A DNA stretch of 32,012 nt. Source: a virus. The notes under the pieces are model-generated. The model made no database searches, had not been told where the DNA came from, and saw nothing but the letters and a program-made list of their open reading frames with translations. The translations under genes and the position numbers were made by a program. Position 1 is the first letter of the stretch. Each line of letters opens with the position of its first letter. This document shows, in pieces, positions 1 through 6,166 of this stretch. Where the stretch lies: IMG/VR virus record IMGVR_UViG_3300037502_002003, positions 1 through 32,012 of that record; one strand, written 5' to 3'.

Positions 1-152
1 CCTGCCTTGATGAGAATAGTGCATCTTTGATGTCAACCATCGGCCTGACAGGCGTTACCCTGAAACAAGGAACGTTCATCAGCGTTGCCGAACCCGGTTA
101 CATCAGCAGCATCACGCTGACAAGTGGTAGCATCGTAGCATACAACGTATGA
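1..152 (+). CDS. 3' part of small virion-associated protein (complete copy at 31693-31962)
   Basis: This is the C-terminal half of the 89-residue protein that is complete at the right end of the window. The first full codon is at base 3 and the TGA stop is at 150-152. It overlaps the start of the fibre gene (ATGA at 149-152), the coupled layout seen throughout this genome. It is cut by the window edge and is not a separate gene. Confidence 0.9.
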   Translation, partial: CLDENSASLMSTIGLTGVTLKQGTFISVAEPGYISSITLTSGSIVAYNV

Positions 153-202
153 TAAGGCGAGGCATAGGTGTACAGCCATATACAGTTGGCGCAACGCCTT
201 TT
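1..202. repeat. Terminal overlap, left copy (same as 31811-32012)
   Basis: These 202 bases recur at the right end of the window, so the contig closes into a circle of about 31,810 bp. The two copies differ only at bases 128-131 (TAGC here, ATCA in the right copy). The overlap spans the 3' end of one gene and the 5' end of the next, as expected for an assembly that wrapped around. A genuine terminal repeat of linear phage DNA would normally be identical. Confidence 0.95.
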
Positions 203-985
203 ATTGGTTTGCTTGATACTTACACCGACGCAGCAGCAGCCTATAGTGTGCGTAAACTTCGCGCTGCTTACACTGGCAGTGCTATTCGTGTGCGCAGGTC
301 ATCCGATAACACCGAACAAGACATCGGATTTGATGGCAATGGTAATTTAGATGAAAGCGCATTAACAACGTTTGTGGGGGCAAATAATGGATTTGTCACT
401 ACTTGGTATGACCAAAGTGGAAATAGCAGAAATGCAACACAATCAACAGCGGTAAATCAGCCACAAATAATAAATAGCGGTACTGTTATTAAACAAAATA
501 ATAAAGTAGCTATGAATTTTGATGGTAGCAATGATAGTTTGCGAACAATTAATTTCTCACTTGTACAGCCCGAAAATTTATTTTTTGTTCATAAATGGCT
601 TACAATAAACAAAGGCGCATTTGTTTTTCAATATATGATTGATGGTTTTACTGGCGATACAATGGTATATAGAGAAGTTGGTGGGAGAATAAACGTTTTA
701 GCAGATACAACACTTTACAACAATACTCAAGGTGCTAATTTAAATCAAAATTTAAGTTCTGTTTTATTCAGTGGCTCTAATTCAAATTATTATTTAAACA
801 ATGCTTTAATTGCAAGTGGCAACGCTGGTTCATTGAATGGTGGTGGTATATCAATAGGACTGCATCCGGGTCTTGGTAGATATGGCAATTTTTCGTTTCA
901 GGAACTCATTGTTTATCCATCTAATAAAAATAGTAATAGAAGTGGAATAAACAGTAATATAAATACTTATTATTCAATATACTAA
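149..985 (+). CDS. LamG/arabinofuranosidase-B-like fold protein, probable tail fibre or receptor-binding protein
   Basis: The 278-residue protein has a conserved N-terminal half with an 'AAYSVRKLRAAYTGSAIRVR' segment (residues 29-48) followed by 'TTWYDQSGN' (about 84-92). This pattern is familiar from concanavalin-A/LamG domains related to the arabinofuranosidase-B catalytic domain, common on phage and Bacteroidetes surface proteins. The C-terminal half is Asn/Ser/Gly-rich and beta-rich, with no visible catalytic motif. It follows the connector genes on the circle and precedes the lysis genes, a usual fibre position. Base composition drops to strongly AT-rich from about 370 to 980 while the flanks do not, suggesting an exchanged receptor-binding segment. 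Binding function is inferred. The start overlaps the previous stop (ATGA). Confidence 0.7.
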   Translation: MIRRGIGVQPYTVGATPFIGLLDTYTDAAAAYSVRKLRAAYTGSAIRVRRSSDNTEQDIGFDGNGNLDESALTTFVGANNGFVTTWYDQSGNSRNATQSTAVNQPQIINSGTVIKQNNKVAMNFDGSNDSLRTINFSLVQPENLFFVHKWLTINKGAFVFQYMIDGFTGDTMVYREVGGRINVLADTTLYNNTQGANLNQNLSSVLFSGSNSNYYLNNALIASGNAGSLNGGGISIGLHPGLGRYGNFSFQELIVYPSNKNSNRSGINSNINTYYSIY

Positions 986-1215
986 TGTTAGGATATAAAT
1001 ATATAACAGAACAAGAAGCAATCAATGCCCGTGAAGCGTGTGATGCTTTTTATGGAATACCCGTTGCGCCTGATGACATTACACAAAATTGGGTTGAATA
1101 TTCTTTTGCAGAATTTAACACACCGCAATTTTGGTATATTGTTTTTGATGAAAGTTTATTGCCTGTTTTAGGTCAGCCAGTTGAATTTGAAGTAATAACA
1201 CCGCCATATCAATGA
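985..1215 (+). CDS. Small conserved-looking phage protein, unknown function
   Basis: A 76-residue acidic, aromatic-rich protein with no recognised motif. The start shares a base with the previous stop (TAATG at 983-987) and its own stop overlaps the next start (ATGA at 1212-1215), so it is translationally coupled to the fibre gene and the first lysis candidate. A role as fibre-assembly helper is possible from position alone. Like the fibre's second half it is AT-rich, so both may have been acquired together. Confidence 0.65.
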   Translation: MLGYKYITEQEAINAREACDAFYGIPVAPDDITQNWVEYSFAEFNTPQFWYIVFDESLLPVLGQPVEFEVITPPYQ

Positions 1216-1370
1216 AAAACTTGAATGATACAATAGTGGGTAGTTGGTTATTGTGGGTTGCAGGAGCAGCAGCAAAATTGCTGCCCATTATTCAATTCCT
1301 ATCTTTTACGGCAGCGTTGATTTTATCCTGCATAGGCATTTATAAGTTTTTCAGCAATGGCAAAAAGTAA
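1212..1370 (+). CDS. 52-residue membrane protein, holin candidate
   Basis: ATG at 1212 overlaps the preceding stop (ATGA) and the frame runs to TAA at 1368-1370. The product begins MKNLNDTIVGSWLLWV and has one long or two short hydrophobic stretches (about residues 12-46), then a basic tail ending NGKK. It stands at the head of a cluster with a second small membrane protein, an Rz-like protein and a putative endolysin, so a holin or antiholin role is the simplest inference. It overlaps the next small gene by 14 bases in another frame. Confidence 0.6.
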   Translation: MKNLNDTIVGSWLLWVAGAAAKLLPIIQFLSFTAALILSCIGIYKFFSNGKK

Positions 1371-1476
1371 GGAAATATCCAAATGGAAACCGAAAAGCAA
1401 ACGGAAGTTGGGCAGACACACGAAGTCAGCAAACAAACACAAGAGCAGCAAGCCGTACGTAGGACAAGGAAGATGA
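1357..1476 (+). CDS. 39-residue highly basic protein ending KPYVGQGR
   Basis: ATG at 1357 lies inside the end of the 52-residue gene, and the frame closes at TGA 1474-1476, overlapping the next ATG at 1473 (ATGA). Fourteen of 39 residues are Lys or Arg, spread evenly, and the protein ends KPYVGQGR. The precise coupling at both ends argues for translation. The competing frame across 1383-1472 would add 30 low-complexity Gln/Glu/Thr residues to the next gene and looks like a shadow. Function is unknown; nucleic-acid binding or a virion-packaged basic peptide are guesses. Confidence 0.55.
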   Translation: MAKSKEISKWKPKSKRKLGRHTKSANKHKSSKPYVGQGR

Positions 1477-1652
1477 AGTTGAAAAATTATTTCTCACCCA
1501 CCCCCAAGCGTTTCCGTGTTTTAGGAGACAGCATCGCGGCTGCATCTTTGTTTGTTGCCGGGCTAAACCTTGACCATCCCAAATTGATGCTGTTGTGCGG
1601 TGTGTTGGGTGCGATTGGCAAATTCGTTACAAACTTTTTCGCAGAGGAATGA
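1473..1652 (+). CDS. 59-residue two-helix membrane protein, holin candidate
   Basis: The chosen start is ATG 1473, coupled to the stop of the basic 39-residue gene, giving a protein that begins MKLKNYFSPTPKRFRVLGD. Residues about 17-31 and 35-53 are hydrophobic, joined by 'NLDHPK', and the end is acidic (FFAEE). The 'SPTPKRFR...GD' start and 'GKFVTNFF' end are typical, as I recall them, of small holin-like proteins of Bacteroidetes phages. A start at 1383 in the same frame is possible but adds an unlikely hydrophilic tail. The stop overlaps the next ATG at 1649. Confidence 0.65.
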   Translation: MKLKNYFSPTPKRFRVLGDSIAAASLFVAGLNLDHPKLMLLCGVLGAIGKFVTNFFAEE

Positions 1653-2167
1653 GGATTGCATATGGGATTATTGTTATTATTTGCTTTTGCCTGCTTATGC
1701 TTGGCGTTAGGTCTTGTGAGACACCAATCCAAACACGGCAAAATATAGATACCATGCAAGGCAAGGTGGACAAATACAAGGCAGAGATTGACAGCATAAA
1801 AGCCGAGTATTTAAATTTGCTCAATAGCCGTGCGGTTAAGATAAAAACCCTGCGTGAAATCAGGACAAAATATGTCCACGATACGCTGACCGTTGAAACA
1901 CTCATTGGTGACACTTCGGGCATCGCAAATCTGCTATCCGAAAACGCCCTTATGAAAGAGATTGTTTTTGAGGACAGTTTGATAATTGCAAATCAAGGTC
2001 AGGTGGTAATTTACCAAGATAGCGTTATTTCGCATTTAGAGACCATTACAGACGCTCAAAAAGATTTATTGAGTAATTGTGCCAACGAAGTAAAAAAACA
2101 GCGTAAAAAGGCTAATTTTTGGCGAAGCCTTGCCGTGGTATTTGGATTGGTCGCGGTTGCAAAGTAA
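1649..2167 (+). CDS. Rz/spanin-like membrane-anchored coiled-coil protein
   Basis: From ATG 1649 (ATGA overlap with the preceding stop) the product is 172 residues. It has an N-terminal transmembrane helix (about residues 4-20, rich in Ile/Val/Leu), a long heptad-like charged region (about 25-150), and a short C-terminal hydrophobic segment 'SLAVVFGLVAVAK'. One anchor plus a periplasmic coiled coil, beside holin and endolysin candidates, matches an i-spanin or Rz role. An upstream in-frame start at 1595 would put 18 Cys/Arg-containing residues before the helix and destroy the coupling, so it is rejected. Confidence 0.6.
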   Translation: MRIAYGIIVIICFCLLMLGVRSCETPIQTRQNIDTMQGKVDKYKAEIDSIKAEYLNLLNSRAVKIKTLREIRTKYVHDTLTVETLIGDTSGIANLLSENALMKEIVFEDSLIIANQGQVVIYQDSVISHLETITDAQKDLLSNCANEVKKQRKKANFWRSLAVVFGLVAVAK

Positions 2168-2176
2168 ATTCGTGGT

Positions 2177-2386
2177 ATGTTTACCCTTATAAAGCTGCAA
2201 GGAGTGCATGAATTTTACTACTGCCGCGATGCACAATGGCATCCATCTGCTGAACTTAATGCGGTGATTAAGCCGATTATTTACCGCACGGATTCGGATG
2301 CCCGGAAAGCGTGGGAGAGAATCGGAAAACCTGCCATTACTTTTGTGCAGGAAATAAAAACAAGAGATAAGACACTATTACAATGA
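2177..2386 (+). CDS. Small hypothetical protein in the lysis cluster
   Basis: A 69-residue protein beginning MFTLIKLQGVHEFYYC, with no recognised motif or membrane segment. It starts nine bases after the Rz-like gene and its TGA overlaps the endolysin ATG (2383-2386), so it is co-translated with the lysis genes. Function is unknown. Confidence 0.6.
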   Translation: MFTLIKLQGVHEFYYCRDAQWHPSAELNAVIKPIIYRTDSDARKAWERIGKPAITFVQEIKTRDKTLLQ

Positions 2387-3003
2387 AAAATCTGCAAATA
2401 TACCTGAACAGCAAGGGCGCAATGCTTAAAACCGATGGCATAATCGGGCCACAAACATTGACCGTATTGGACAGCTACATAAAAAGCGAAATAAGAAAGC
2501 GTGAATATCGGATGCCCGTTGATGGGTTGGTTTGGTTAAGGACTGACCAGATATTTAGCAACAAATACGATGACTTTGTTGTGTGTTATAAAGCTGGCAG
2601 GATTGTGTATGTTGCGCCTGCATCTACAACCGCAGGAGATTTTTATATTTATAACCCATTCACCGTTGGCGGCATCACTGGCACAGCGGTTGCAGTTCCA
2701 CAACAAGTCACAAATAGTCACAGATTTGTGACATCATCAAACTGGAAAACCTTATGGCTTGGCGCACCTTATTTCATGCAGATTTTGCCGATTACAATTC
2801 ACCGCGATAGCAACAAAGACAGAAACGTGGACAAGATGAATAAGCAAGTTGGTCTTTTTGGTATCAATTTTCACAAGGGTGGTTTAGGCAACTGGGTAAA
2901 TAAGCACAGTGCAGGATGCCAAACGGTACCAGATAAGGATTGGTTTGAAATTATAAAGCGGTTTAACCCCGGTCAGGTGATTGACTTCACCCTCATTGAC
3001 TAA
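2383..3003 (+). CDS. Putative endolysin: peptidoglycan-binding N-terminus plus H/SAGCQ catalytic-like domain
   Basis: The 206-residue protein opens with a short peptidoglycan-binding-like repeat (about residues 2-30, with 'DGIIGPQTLTVLD'). The C-terminal part carries 'ITIHRDSNKD' (138-147), 'FGINFHKGG' (159-167, H164) and 'KHSAGCQTVP' (174-183, H175, S176, C179). A conserved His followed by Ser-x-Gly-Cys recalls the Cys site of L,D-transpeptidase/YkuD-like folds, and such modules occur in phage wall-active enzymes. Cleavage of cell-wall peptide or glycan is inferred from this and from the holin/Rz neighbours. It converges on the minus-strand gene at 2993, overlapping by 11 bases with no visible terminator between. 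Confidence 0.6.
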   Translation: MKNLQIYLNSKGAMLKTDGIIGPQTLTVLDSYIKSEIRKREYRMPVDGLVWLRTDQIFSNKYDDFVVCYKAGRIVYVAPASTTAGDFYIYNPFTVGGITGTAVAVPQQVTNSHRFVTSSNWKTLWLGAPYFMQILPITIHRDSNKDRNVDKMNKQVGLFGINFHKGGLGNWVNKHSAGCQTVPDKDWFEIIKRFNPGQVIDFTLID

Positions 3004-3256
3004 CGGCAGCAATCCTATCCACAAGGGTTGCCATATCTATTTTGCACAAATACACCAATTCACCACACACCACGCAGGTAAGTGGCTTTGATTTAGTGTT
3101 GCGTTCATCCGGCATGATTGCGTCTATCTTATAAAAGCAAACCAAAAACGTGGGGTCATGATAAGGGTCATCATTAACTGAAATTCCCATATCTTCCAAC
3201 ATTTCGGCCTGCTCATTCGCGGCAATGACTTCAAGACACAGCGGAATTTTAAACAT
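2993..3256 (-). CDS. Small hypothetical protein downstream of metallophosphoesterase
   Basis: An 87-residue protein beginning MFKIPLCLEVIAANEQAEML. It has a Cys pair 'CVVC' (about 61-64) that might bind metal but lacks a clear second pair. It overlaps the end of the metallophosphoesterase gene by eight bases and is the last gene of that unit, converging on the endolysin gene. No function can be assigned. Confidence 0.6.
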   Translation of the reverse strand: MFKIPLCLEVIAANEQAEMLEDMGISVNDDPYHDPTFLVCFYKIDAIMPDERNTKSKPLTCVVCGELVYLCKIDMATLVDRIAAVSQ

Positions 3257-4115
3257 AGAACTGCTGGCAAAAGGTGAACTCTGGCGTTACTTCACTGTCC
3301 CTTAAATTGGCGGTTAAGGTCAGCCACATAGAGCCGAGCGGTTTGGGTGGCCTGCCCCTTTCAATATGAAACCCACCGAAACCATCTTCATACTCCTCTT
3401 TATAGGTTGATGTTCTAATTTGGTGTACGTTGCGAGCCTTTATTTTCTTTTGGTGGCTATCGTATACTTCCACCGGGTTGATATGATGGTACAACTCGTG
3501 AACGTGGCCCTGCCAAATGCAATCGTAACCCTCCATTGATGCCATAAATCGTTGGTCTTGGATGACACCCTTTGTAACAGCACCGCCACCGCCAAAGCCG
3601 TGGTAATATCGCAGTGTCCATTTGCGTCTGTGACCGTGTTCGGTGAGATTAAATTTGAAATCTACCACGCCACCATAACCGCCAGCGTAAACATTTGCCC
3701 CGTGTGTGGTGTTGAACAGGTCAACAAAACGCTGTATCGGGTCAGTTTCCAATGCCTTTAGTATTGCTGTTTCGTGGTTGCCATAACCTACCAGCAGAAT
3801 GTTGTCTTTGTACGGAGCAAACCAATCCACCGCATCCTGAATAACCGCATCGATGTAATTCGCTTTGTTGTGTTCAGGTCGGATGTCTTTCTTTGAGCGA
3901 CGTGGGTCGTATTTCCCCTGCATCATGCAAAAAGTGTCACCGTTTAAAATGATTTTGCAACCCCTTTTTACCGCTTCATCCATGTGATTTTTGAGTAATT
4001 CCCTGTCACACTTGGGGTTATCCCAGTGCAAATCCGACATTAAAAGCAGGTTGATTTGTTTGTCGCAGTACACAGCGTGGATGTTCCGGCTGATGCGTTT
4101 GGTTTCTTTGACCAT
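3249..4115 (-). CDS. Calcineurin-like metallophosphoesterase
   Basis: The 288-residue protein has the full metallophosphoesterase signature: 'SDLHWD' (D28, H30), 'LNGDTF' (D60), 'YGNHE' (N113, H114), 'YYHGFGGGG' (H172) and 'WQGHVHE' (H204, H206). These residues bind two metal ions in the family, whose members hydrolyse phosphomonoesters or phosphodiesters. The substrate cannot be read from sequence; nucleotides, nucleic-acid ends or cyclic signals are possible, including an anti-defence role. The gene is separated from the upstream early operon by a terminator at 4285-4312 and has a TACTTTTAT element seven bases before its ATG. It is therefore probably transcribed on its own together with the 87-residue gene downstream. 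Confidence 0.85.
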   Translation of the reverse strand: MVKETKRISRNIHAVYCDKQINLLLMSDLHWDNPKCDRELLKNHMDEAVKRGCKIILNGDTFCMMQGKYDPRRSKKDIRPEHNKANYIDAVIQDAVDWFAPYKDNILLVGYGNHETAILKALETDPIQRFVDLFNTTHGANVYAGGYGGVVDFKFNLTEHGHRRKWTLRYYHGFGGGGAVTKGVIQDQRFMASMEGYDCIWQGHVHELYHHINPVEVYDSHQKKIKARNVHQIRTSTYKEEYEDGFGGFHIERGRPPKPLGSMWLTLTANLRDSEVTPEFTFCQQFYV

Positions 4116-4121
4116 CTATGT

Positions 4122-4130
4122 ATAAAAGTA
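4122..4130 (-). promoter_or_regulatory. TACTTTTAT element before metallophosphoesterase
   Basis: On the minus strand TACTTTTAT lies seven bases upstream of the ATG at 4115. The same nine bases precede plus-strand genes or RNAs at 18409, 19144, 25065 and 28319, with a close variant at 26099. Here it follows a terminator, so some promoter is needed. It resembles the Bacteroidetes -7 box with the final G changed, but lacks a clear -33 TTTG. Confidence 0.5.
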
Positions 4131-4223
4131 GATTTATTTACTATTGTTGCTGATATCAGTCAAAAAATCCACCAAAGCCAATGCCAATGGGGATAAAAAA
4201 AGTATGGTTGCAATCAATTCCAT

Positions 4224-4280
4224 ATACCAAATGGTATTATACCCAATAGGGTGAAATTTAATGGTATTAGACCCGATAGG
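4224..4280. repeat. Palindrome and 18-bp direct repeats, operator-like
   Basis: ATACCA-AA-TGGTAT (4224-4237) is a perfect inverted repeat. The 18-mers at 4233-4250 (ggtattatacccaatagg) and 4263-4280 (ggtattagacccgatagg) match at 16 of 18 positions and are spaced 30 bp apart, about three helical turns. They occupy the gene-free stretch between the early-operon terminator and the metallophosphoesterase promoter candidate. Operator sites for a regulator are a reasonable inference. Confidence 0.45.
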
Positions 4281-4284
4281 TTAT

Positions 4285-4312
4285 AAAAAAGCCTACCCCG
4301 TTTGGGATAGGC
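4285..4312 (-). terminator. Intrinsic terminator of the early leftward operon
   Basis: Read on the minus strand, GCCTATCCC-AAAC-GGGGTAGGC (4312-4291) forms a nine-base-pair stem with one U-G pair and a four-base loop, followed by six Ts (4290-4285). The stop codon of the last early gene (TAG at 4295-4293) is inside the stem. Stem stability plus U-tract make this a convincing Rho-independent terminator. Confidence 0.8.
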
Positions 4313-4490
4313 GTTCCTGTTGGTAAATATAACAATCTCGCACCTTATACCAATGCTCCACACTGGGCAGGTCATCAGGCATATTGGCGTAATCATACGG
4401 CTCAGCTTCGGGCAACTCAGCGGTTTTCCCGAATAATTGACAAATCTGCAACTGCCTTTCAATACTTTTGGGTGTTTCTCTCTTTTTCAT
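4293..4490 (-). CDS. Small hypothetical protein, last gene of early operon
   Basis: A 65-residue protein beginning MKKRETPKSIERQLQICQLF, charged and soluble, with no recognised domain. Its ATG overlaps the upstream stop (ATGA at 4487-4490) and its stop codon lies inside the terminator hairpin, so it ends the operon. The overlapping longer frame at 4214-4462 is AT-rich readthrough of non-coding sequence. Confidence 0.65.
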   Translation of the reverse strand: MKKRETPKSIERQLQICQLFGKTAELPEAEPYDYANMPDDLPSVEHWYKVRDCYIYQQERLSQTG

Positions 4491-4807
4491 TTGTATGGTG
4501 ATGGTATTTTACGTCCGTTAAACCAACCTTGTATGCGGTCTTGTTCTTGTTTGTGCATCAAGTTGACAATCTTCTCTGCCTTGCCCCATTCTGGTTGCAT
4601 AGCTTCCAGCAGGTTGCGGTCAATTAATTCCCTGCGTATGTGGTTGATTGCCATGTATGCGGTTAGGTCGGTGATTTCGTAATGCTCTGCGTGATATGCC
4701 ATCTTCATTACGTAGGCTTTTGCAGCATTGATGTCTCCGGCATCCAGCAATGCCTCAATGGGTAGAGACATTGCGTTGTATTCGTCTTGTAATTCCTGAT
4801 TTATCAT
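4487..4807 (-). CDS. Hypothetical early protein
   Basis: A 106-residue, mostly helical protein beginning MINQELQDEYNAMSLPIEAL, with no recognised motif. It is coupled by ATGA overlaps to the Rad52-type annealing gene upstream and to the 65-residue gene downstream. Constant linkage to the recombination gene suggests a part in DNA metabolism but nothing in the sequence proves it. Confidence 0.65.
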   Translation of the reverse strand: MINQELQDEYNAMSLPIEALLDAGDINAAKAYVMKMAYHAEHYEITDLTAYMAINHIRRELIDRNLLEAMQPEWGKAEKIVNLMHKQEQDRIQGWFNGRKIPSPYK

Positions 4808-5268
4808 GGCTTTAAAATTATTGTGTCACGGTTGCACTTACCATCATTTATCCATGTGACAAGTTTGTCCAGTTTGTCATAAGCCCAATCCGGGATGAAC
4901 TTGCCCTCGCATTCGATGAACACACGGGGATAGTCATATAGACACCGACCAAGACCGAACTGCACAGCTGCCCTTTTCATTGCATCTGATATACCGCCTT
5001 TTTCAGGTTCGATATTTGTCTTGCTTGCGCCATCTTCCCGGTATACTTGGCGGTCATTTATGCTTACTGTTAAGCGGCAAAGGAAGCCATTTGCAATCTC
5101 CCTGAACTCGGATGTCCAGTTGTCTGCGCCAAAAGCAGCATCAAAGCGTGTCATAACACAGCGGTTATTGATGTAAGGCACAACGATTAGTTTGCCAGTG
5201 CTTGTTTGGCTCTGAATTCGCCATTCTACCTCGTTTGGAAGAATGGGTGCGGTTAGGATGTTATTCAT
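4804..5268 (-). CDS. Rad52/Rad22-type single-strand annealing protein
   Basis: The 154-residue protein shows the Rad52 core: 'VEWRIQSQTSTGKLIVVPYI' (about 14-33), 'RFDAAFGADNW' (41-51), and 'GASKTNIEPEKGGISDAMKR' followed by 'AAVQFGLGRCLYDYP' (about 80-114). In the family this fold binds single-stranded DNA and anneals complementary strands, supporting phage recombination and replication repair. The eukaryotic C-terminal part is absent, as usual for phage versions of about 150-200 residues. An SSB-like protein is encoded a few genes upstream (6332-6658), a common pairing. The gene overlaps its upstream neighbour by eight bases. Confidence 0.85.
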   Translation of the reverse strand: MNNILTAPILPNEVEWRIQSQTSTGKLIVVPYINNRCVMTRFDAAFGADNWTSEFREIANGFLCRLTVSINDRQVYREDGASKTNIEPEKGGISDAMKRAAVQFGLGRCLYDYPRVFIECEGKFIPDWAYDKLDKLVTWINDGKCNRDTIILKP

Positions 5269-5497
5269 AGCTAACCCCCTCTTTGTACTGACCTAAATTG
5301 TGCATAGCTTTGGCTTCCTGTAGGAAGTCGATAAGTTCATCCAGCTTTTCAGCAGGGATGGCAACCTTTTCGACCTCGTCAATGTTTGGCCATAGTGACT
5401 TGATGGTGACGTAATCTGTGAATGATGAGTAATAAAACTCAAATTTGACTGACGGCAGTGTGCCGTGGATTGTGGTTTTTTCTAAATCGTGTTTCAT
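5261..5497 (-). CDS. Small hypothetical early protein
   Basis: From ATG at 5497 the product is 78 residues, beginning MKHDLEKTTIHGTLPSVKFE; function unknown. The same frame is open farther upstream, but that part covers a promoter (5520-5550) and reads as AT-rich noise, so the internal Met is preferred. The mRNA from that promoter would have a leader of about 20 bases. An ATA codon stands exactly four bases after the -7 box, where other genes of this phage have ATG. Confidence 0.6.
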   Translation of the reverse strand: MKHDLEKTTIHGTLPSVKFEFYYSSFTDYVTIKSLWPNIDEVEKVAIPAEKLDELIDFLQEAKAMHNLGQYKEGVSYE

Positions 5498-5519
5498 ATT
5501 GATTTTGTTTTGTATGATG

Positions 5520-5550
5520 CAAATATAGTATAGTTTTTTATATCTGCAAA
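5520..5550 (-). promoter_or_regulatory. Bacteroidetes-type promoter
   Basis: On the minus strand TTTG (5550-5547), 19 bases, then TATATTTG (5527-5520). This matches the Bacteroidetes housekeeping consensus TTTG/TAnnTTTG exactly. It directs transcription leftwards into the 78-residue gene and the Rad52-type gene, inside the early operon. Confidence 0.8.
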
Positions 5551-5684
5551 CTTTTTTCAAGATTTTTTTTGGCAATGTTTACAATCAACTCTTTACTGTA
5601 AACCTCGGCATGGTATCCCTTTTTGCGATACCTTGCCAGCACCCGGTCAGCTTCGGCATTCGGCACGATGTCAAAGGACATCAT
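5538..5684 (-). CDS. 48-residue hypothetical protein
   Basis: The start chosen is ATG 5684 (or 5681), one base after the TGA of the upstream gene (TGAGATGATG), giving a protein beginning MMSFDIVPNAEADRVLARYR. A longer reading from 5729 lies entirely inside the upstream gene. It is basic at the C-terminus and has no known motif. Its 3' end overlaps the -33 part of the next promoter. Confidence 0.5.
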   Translation of the reverse strand: MMSFDIVPNAEADRVLARYRKKGYHAEVYSKELIVNIAKKNLEKSLQI

Positions 5685-5685
5685 C

Positions 5686-5919
5686 TCAGCTTTCCAGTAC
5701 ACTATGGTTGTATACAACTCCTCTCGCACGGCTGTTTACAAATTGGTAGGCGACATCAATGATCTGCTGTTCTTTTTTAGATTTATATTTACCCGGTGTG
5801 TTGAGGGCCTTTATAATTGTGGCGTAACTGGCAATCCCATCGCAGTATTGCACTACCGCCATTACATCTCCTTTTTTCTTACAATCCTGAAAATGCTGCC
5901 TTTTCTCTTCGTATGTCAT
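5686..5919 (-). CDS. Hypothetical early protein
   Basis: A 77-residue basic protein beginning MTYEEKRQHFQDCKKKGDVM, function unknown. The start lies 41 bases inside the upstream Nmad1-like gene in a different frame, a long overlap for this genome, so a later start such as the Met at residue 20 is conceivable. It is followed closely by the 48-residue gene. Confidence 0.55.
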   Translation of the reverse strand: MTYEEKRQHFQDCKKKGDVMAVVQYCDGIASYATIIKALNTPGKYKSKKEQQIIDVAYQFVNSRARGVVYNHSVLES

Positions 5920-6166
5920 TTTTAGCTATTTTTAATAAAATTAGATATCCGATTAAATCGTTCAAAGTGTCCTCATCCGTTGCTTCCATTCCTGCACCTC
6001 TGGCAATCCGGCTTAACTTATCGTCGATACGGACAAGCAACTGCTCCTGATTATCTGCCTTGCTGAAAACTCGCACCGGGTTCAGTGCAGAGTTTCCATA
6101 TTTGGCATTTTTGTCAATGAGTAGCTTTTTGATGCTGTCGCAGGTTTGCTCAATCTTCTCTTTCAT
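5879..6166 (-). CDS. Nmad1/DUF1599-like nucleotide-modification-associated protein
   Basis: The 95-residue protein carries 'KYGNSALNPVRVFSK' (about 22-36), 'LLVRIDDKLSRIARG' (43-57) and 'DEDTLNDLIGYLILLKIA' (63-80). This arrangement is typical of the small helical domain called nucleotide modification associated domain 1, common in phages. Its biochemical role is not settled; an acidic helical bundle resembling MazG-type nucleotide-binding proteins is suggested by the 'EDTLNDLIGY' helix. It sits among replication genes. Confidence 0.65.
   Translation of the reverse strand: MKEKIEQTCDSIKKLLIDKNAKYGNSALNPVRVFSKADNQEQLLVRIDDKLSRIARGAGMEATDEDTLNDLIGYLILLKIAKNDIRREKAAFSGL

Noticed and set aside
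1-202. Genuine direct terminal repeats of a linear genome
   Set aside because: The copies differ at four adjacent bases and cut genes at arbitrary points; wrap-around of a circular assembly explains them better.
1383-1472. 30-residue N-terminal extension of the holin candidate
   Set aside because: It is Gln/Glu/Thr-rich, precedes a coupled ATG at 1473, and overlaps a better 39-codon gene in another frame.
1595-1648. Upstream start for the Rz-like gene
   Set aside because: It would lie inside the previous gene and displace the membrane helix from the N-terminus; ATG 1649 is coupled to the stop.
3015-3023. Second DnaA box (CTATCCACA)
   Set aside because: One mismatch and located within coding sequence of the 87-residue gene; probably chance.
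4233-4280. CRISPR-like repeats
   Set aside because: Only two imperfect copies with a 12-base gap and no Cas genes; operator-like repeats are simpler.
4214-4462. 82-codon minus-strand frame across the terminator
   Set aside because: It runs through the terminator hairpin and repeats, and is antiphase to the better 65-residue gene.
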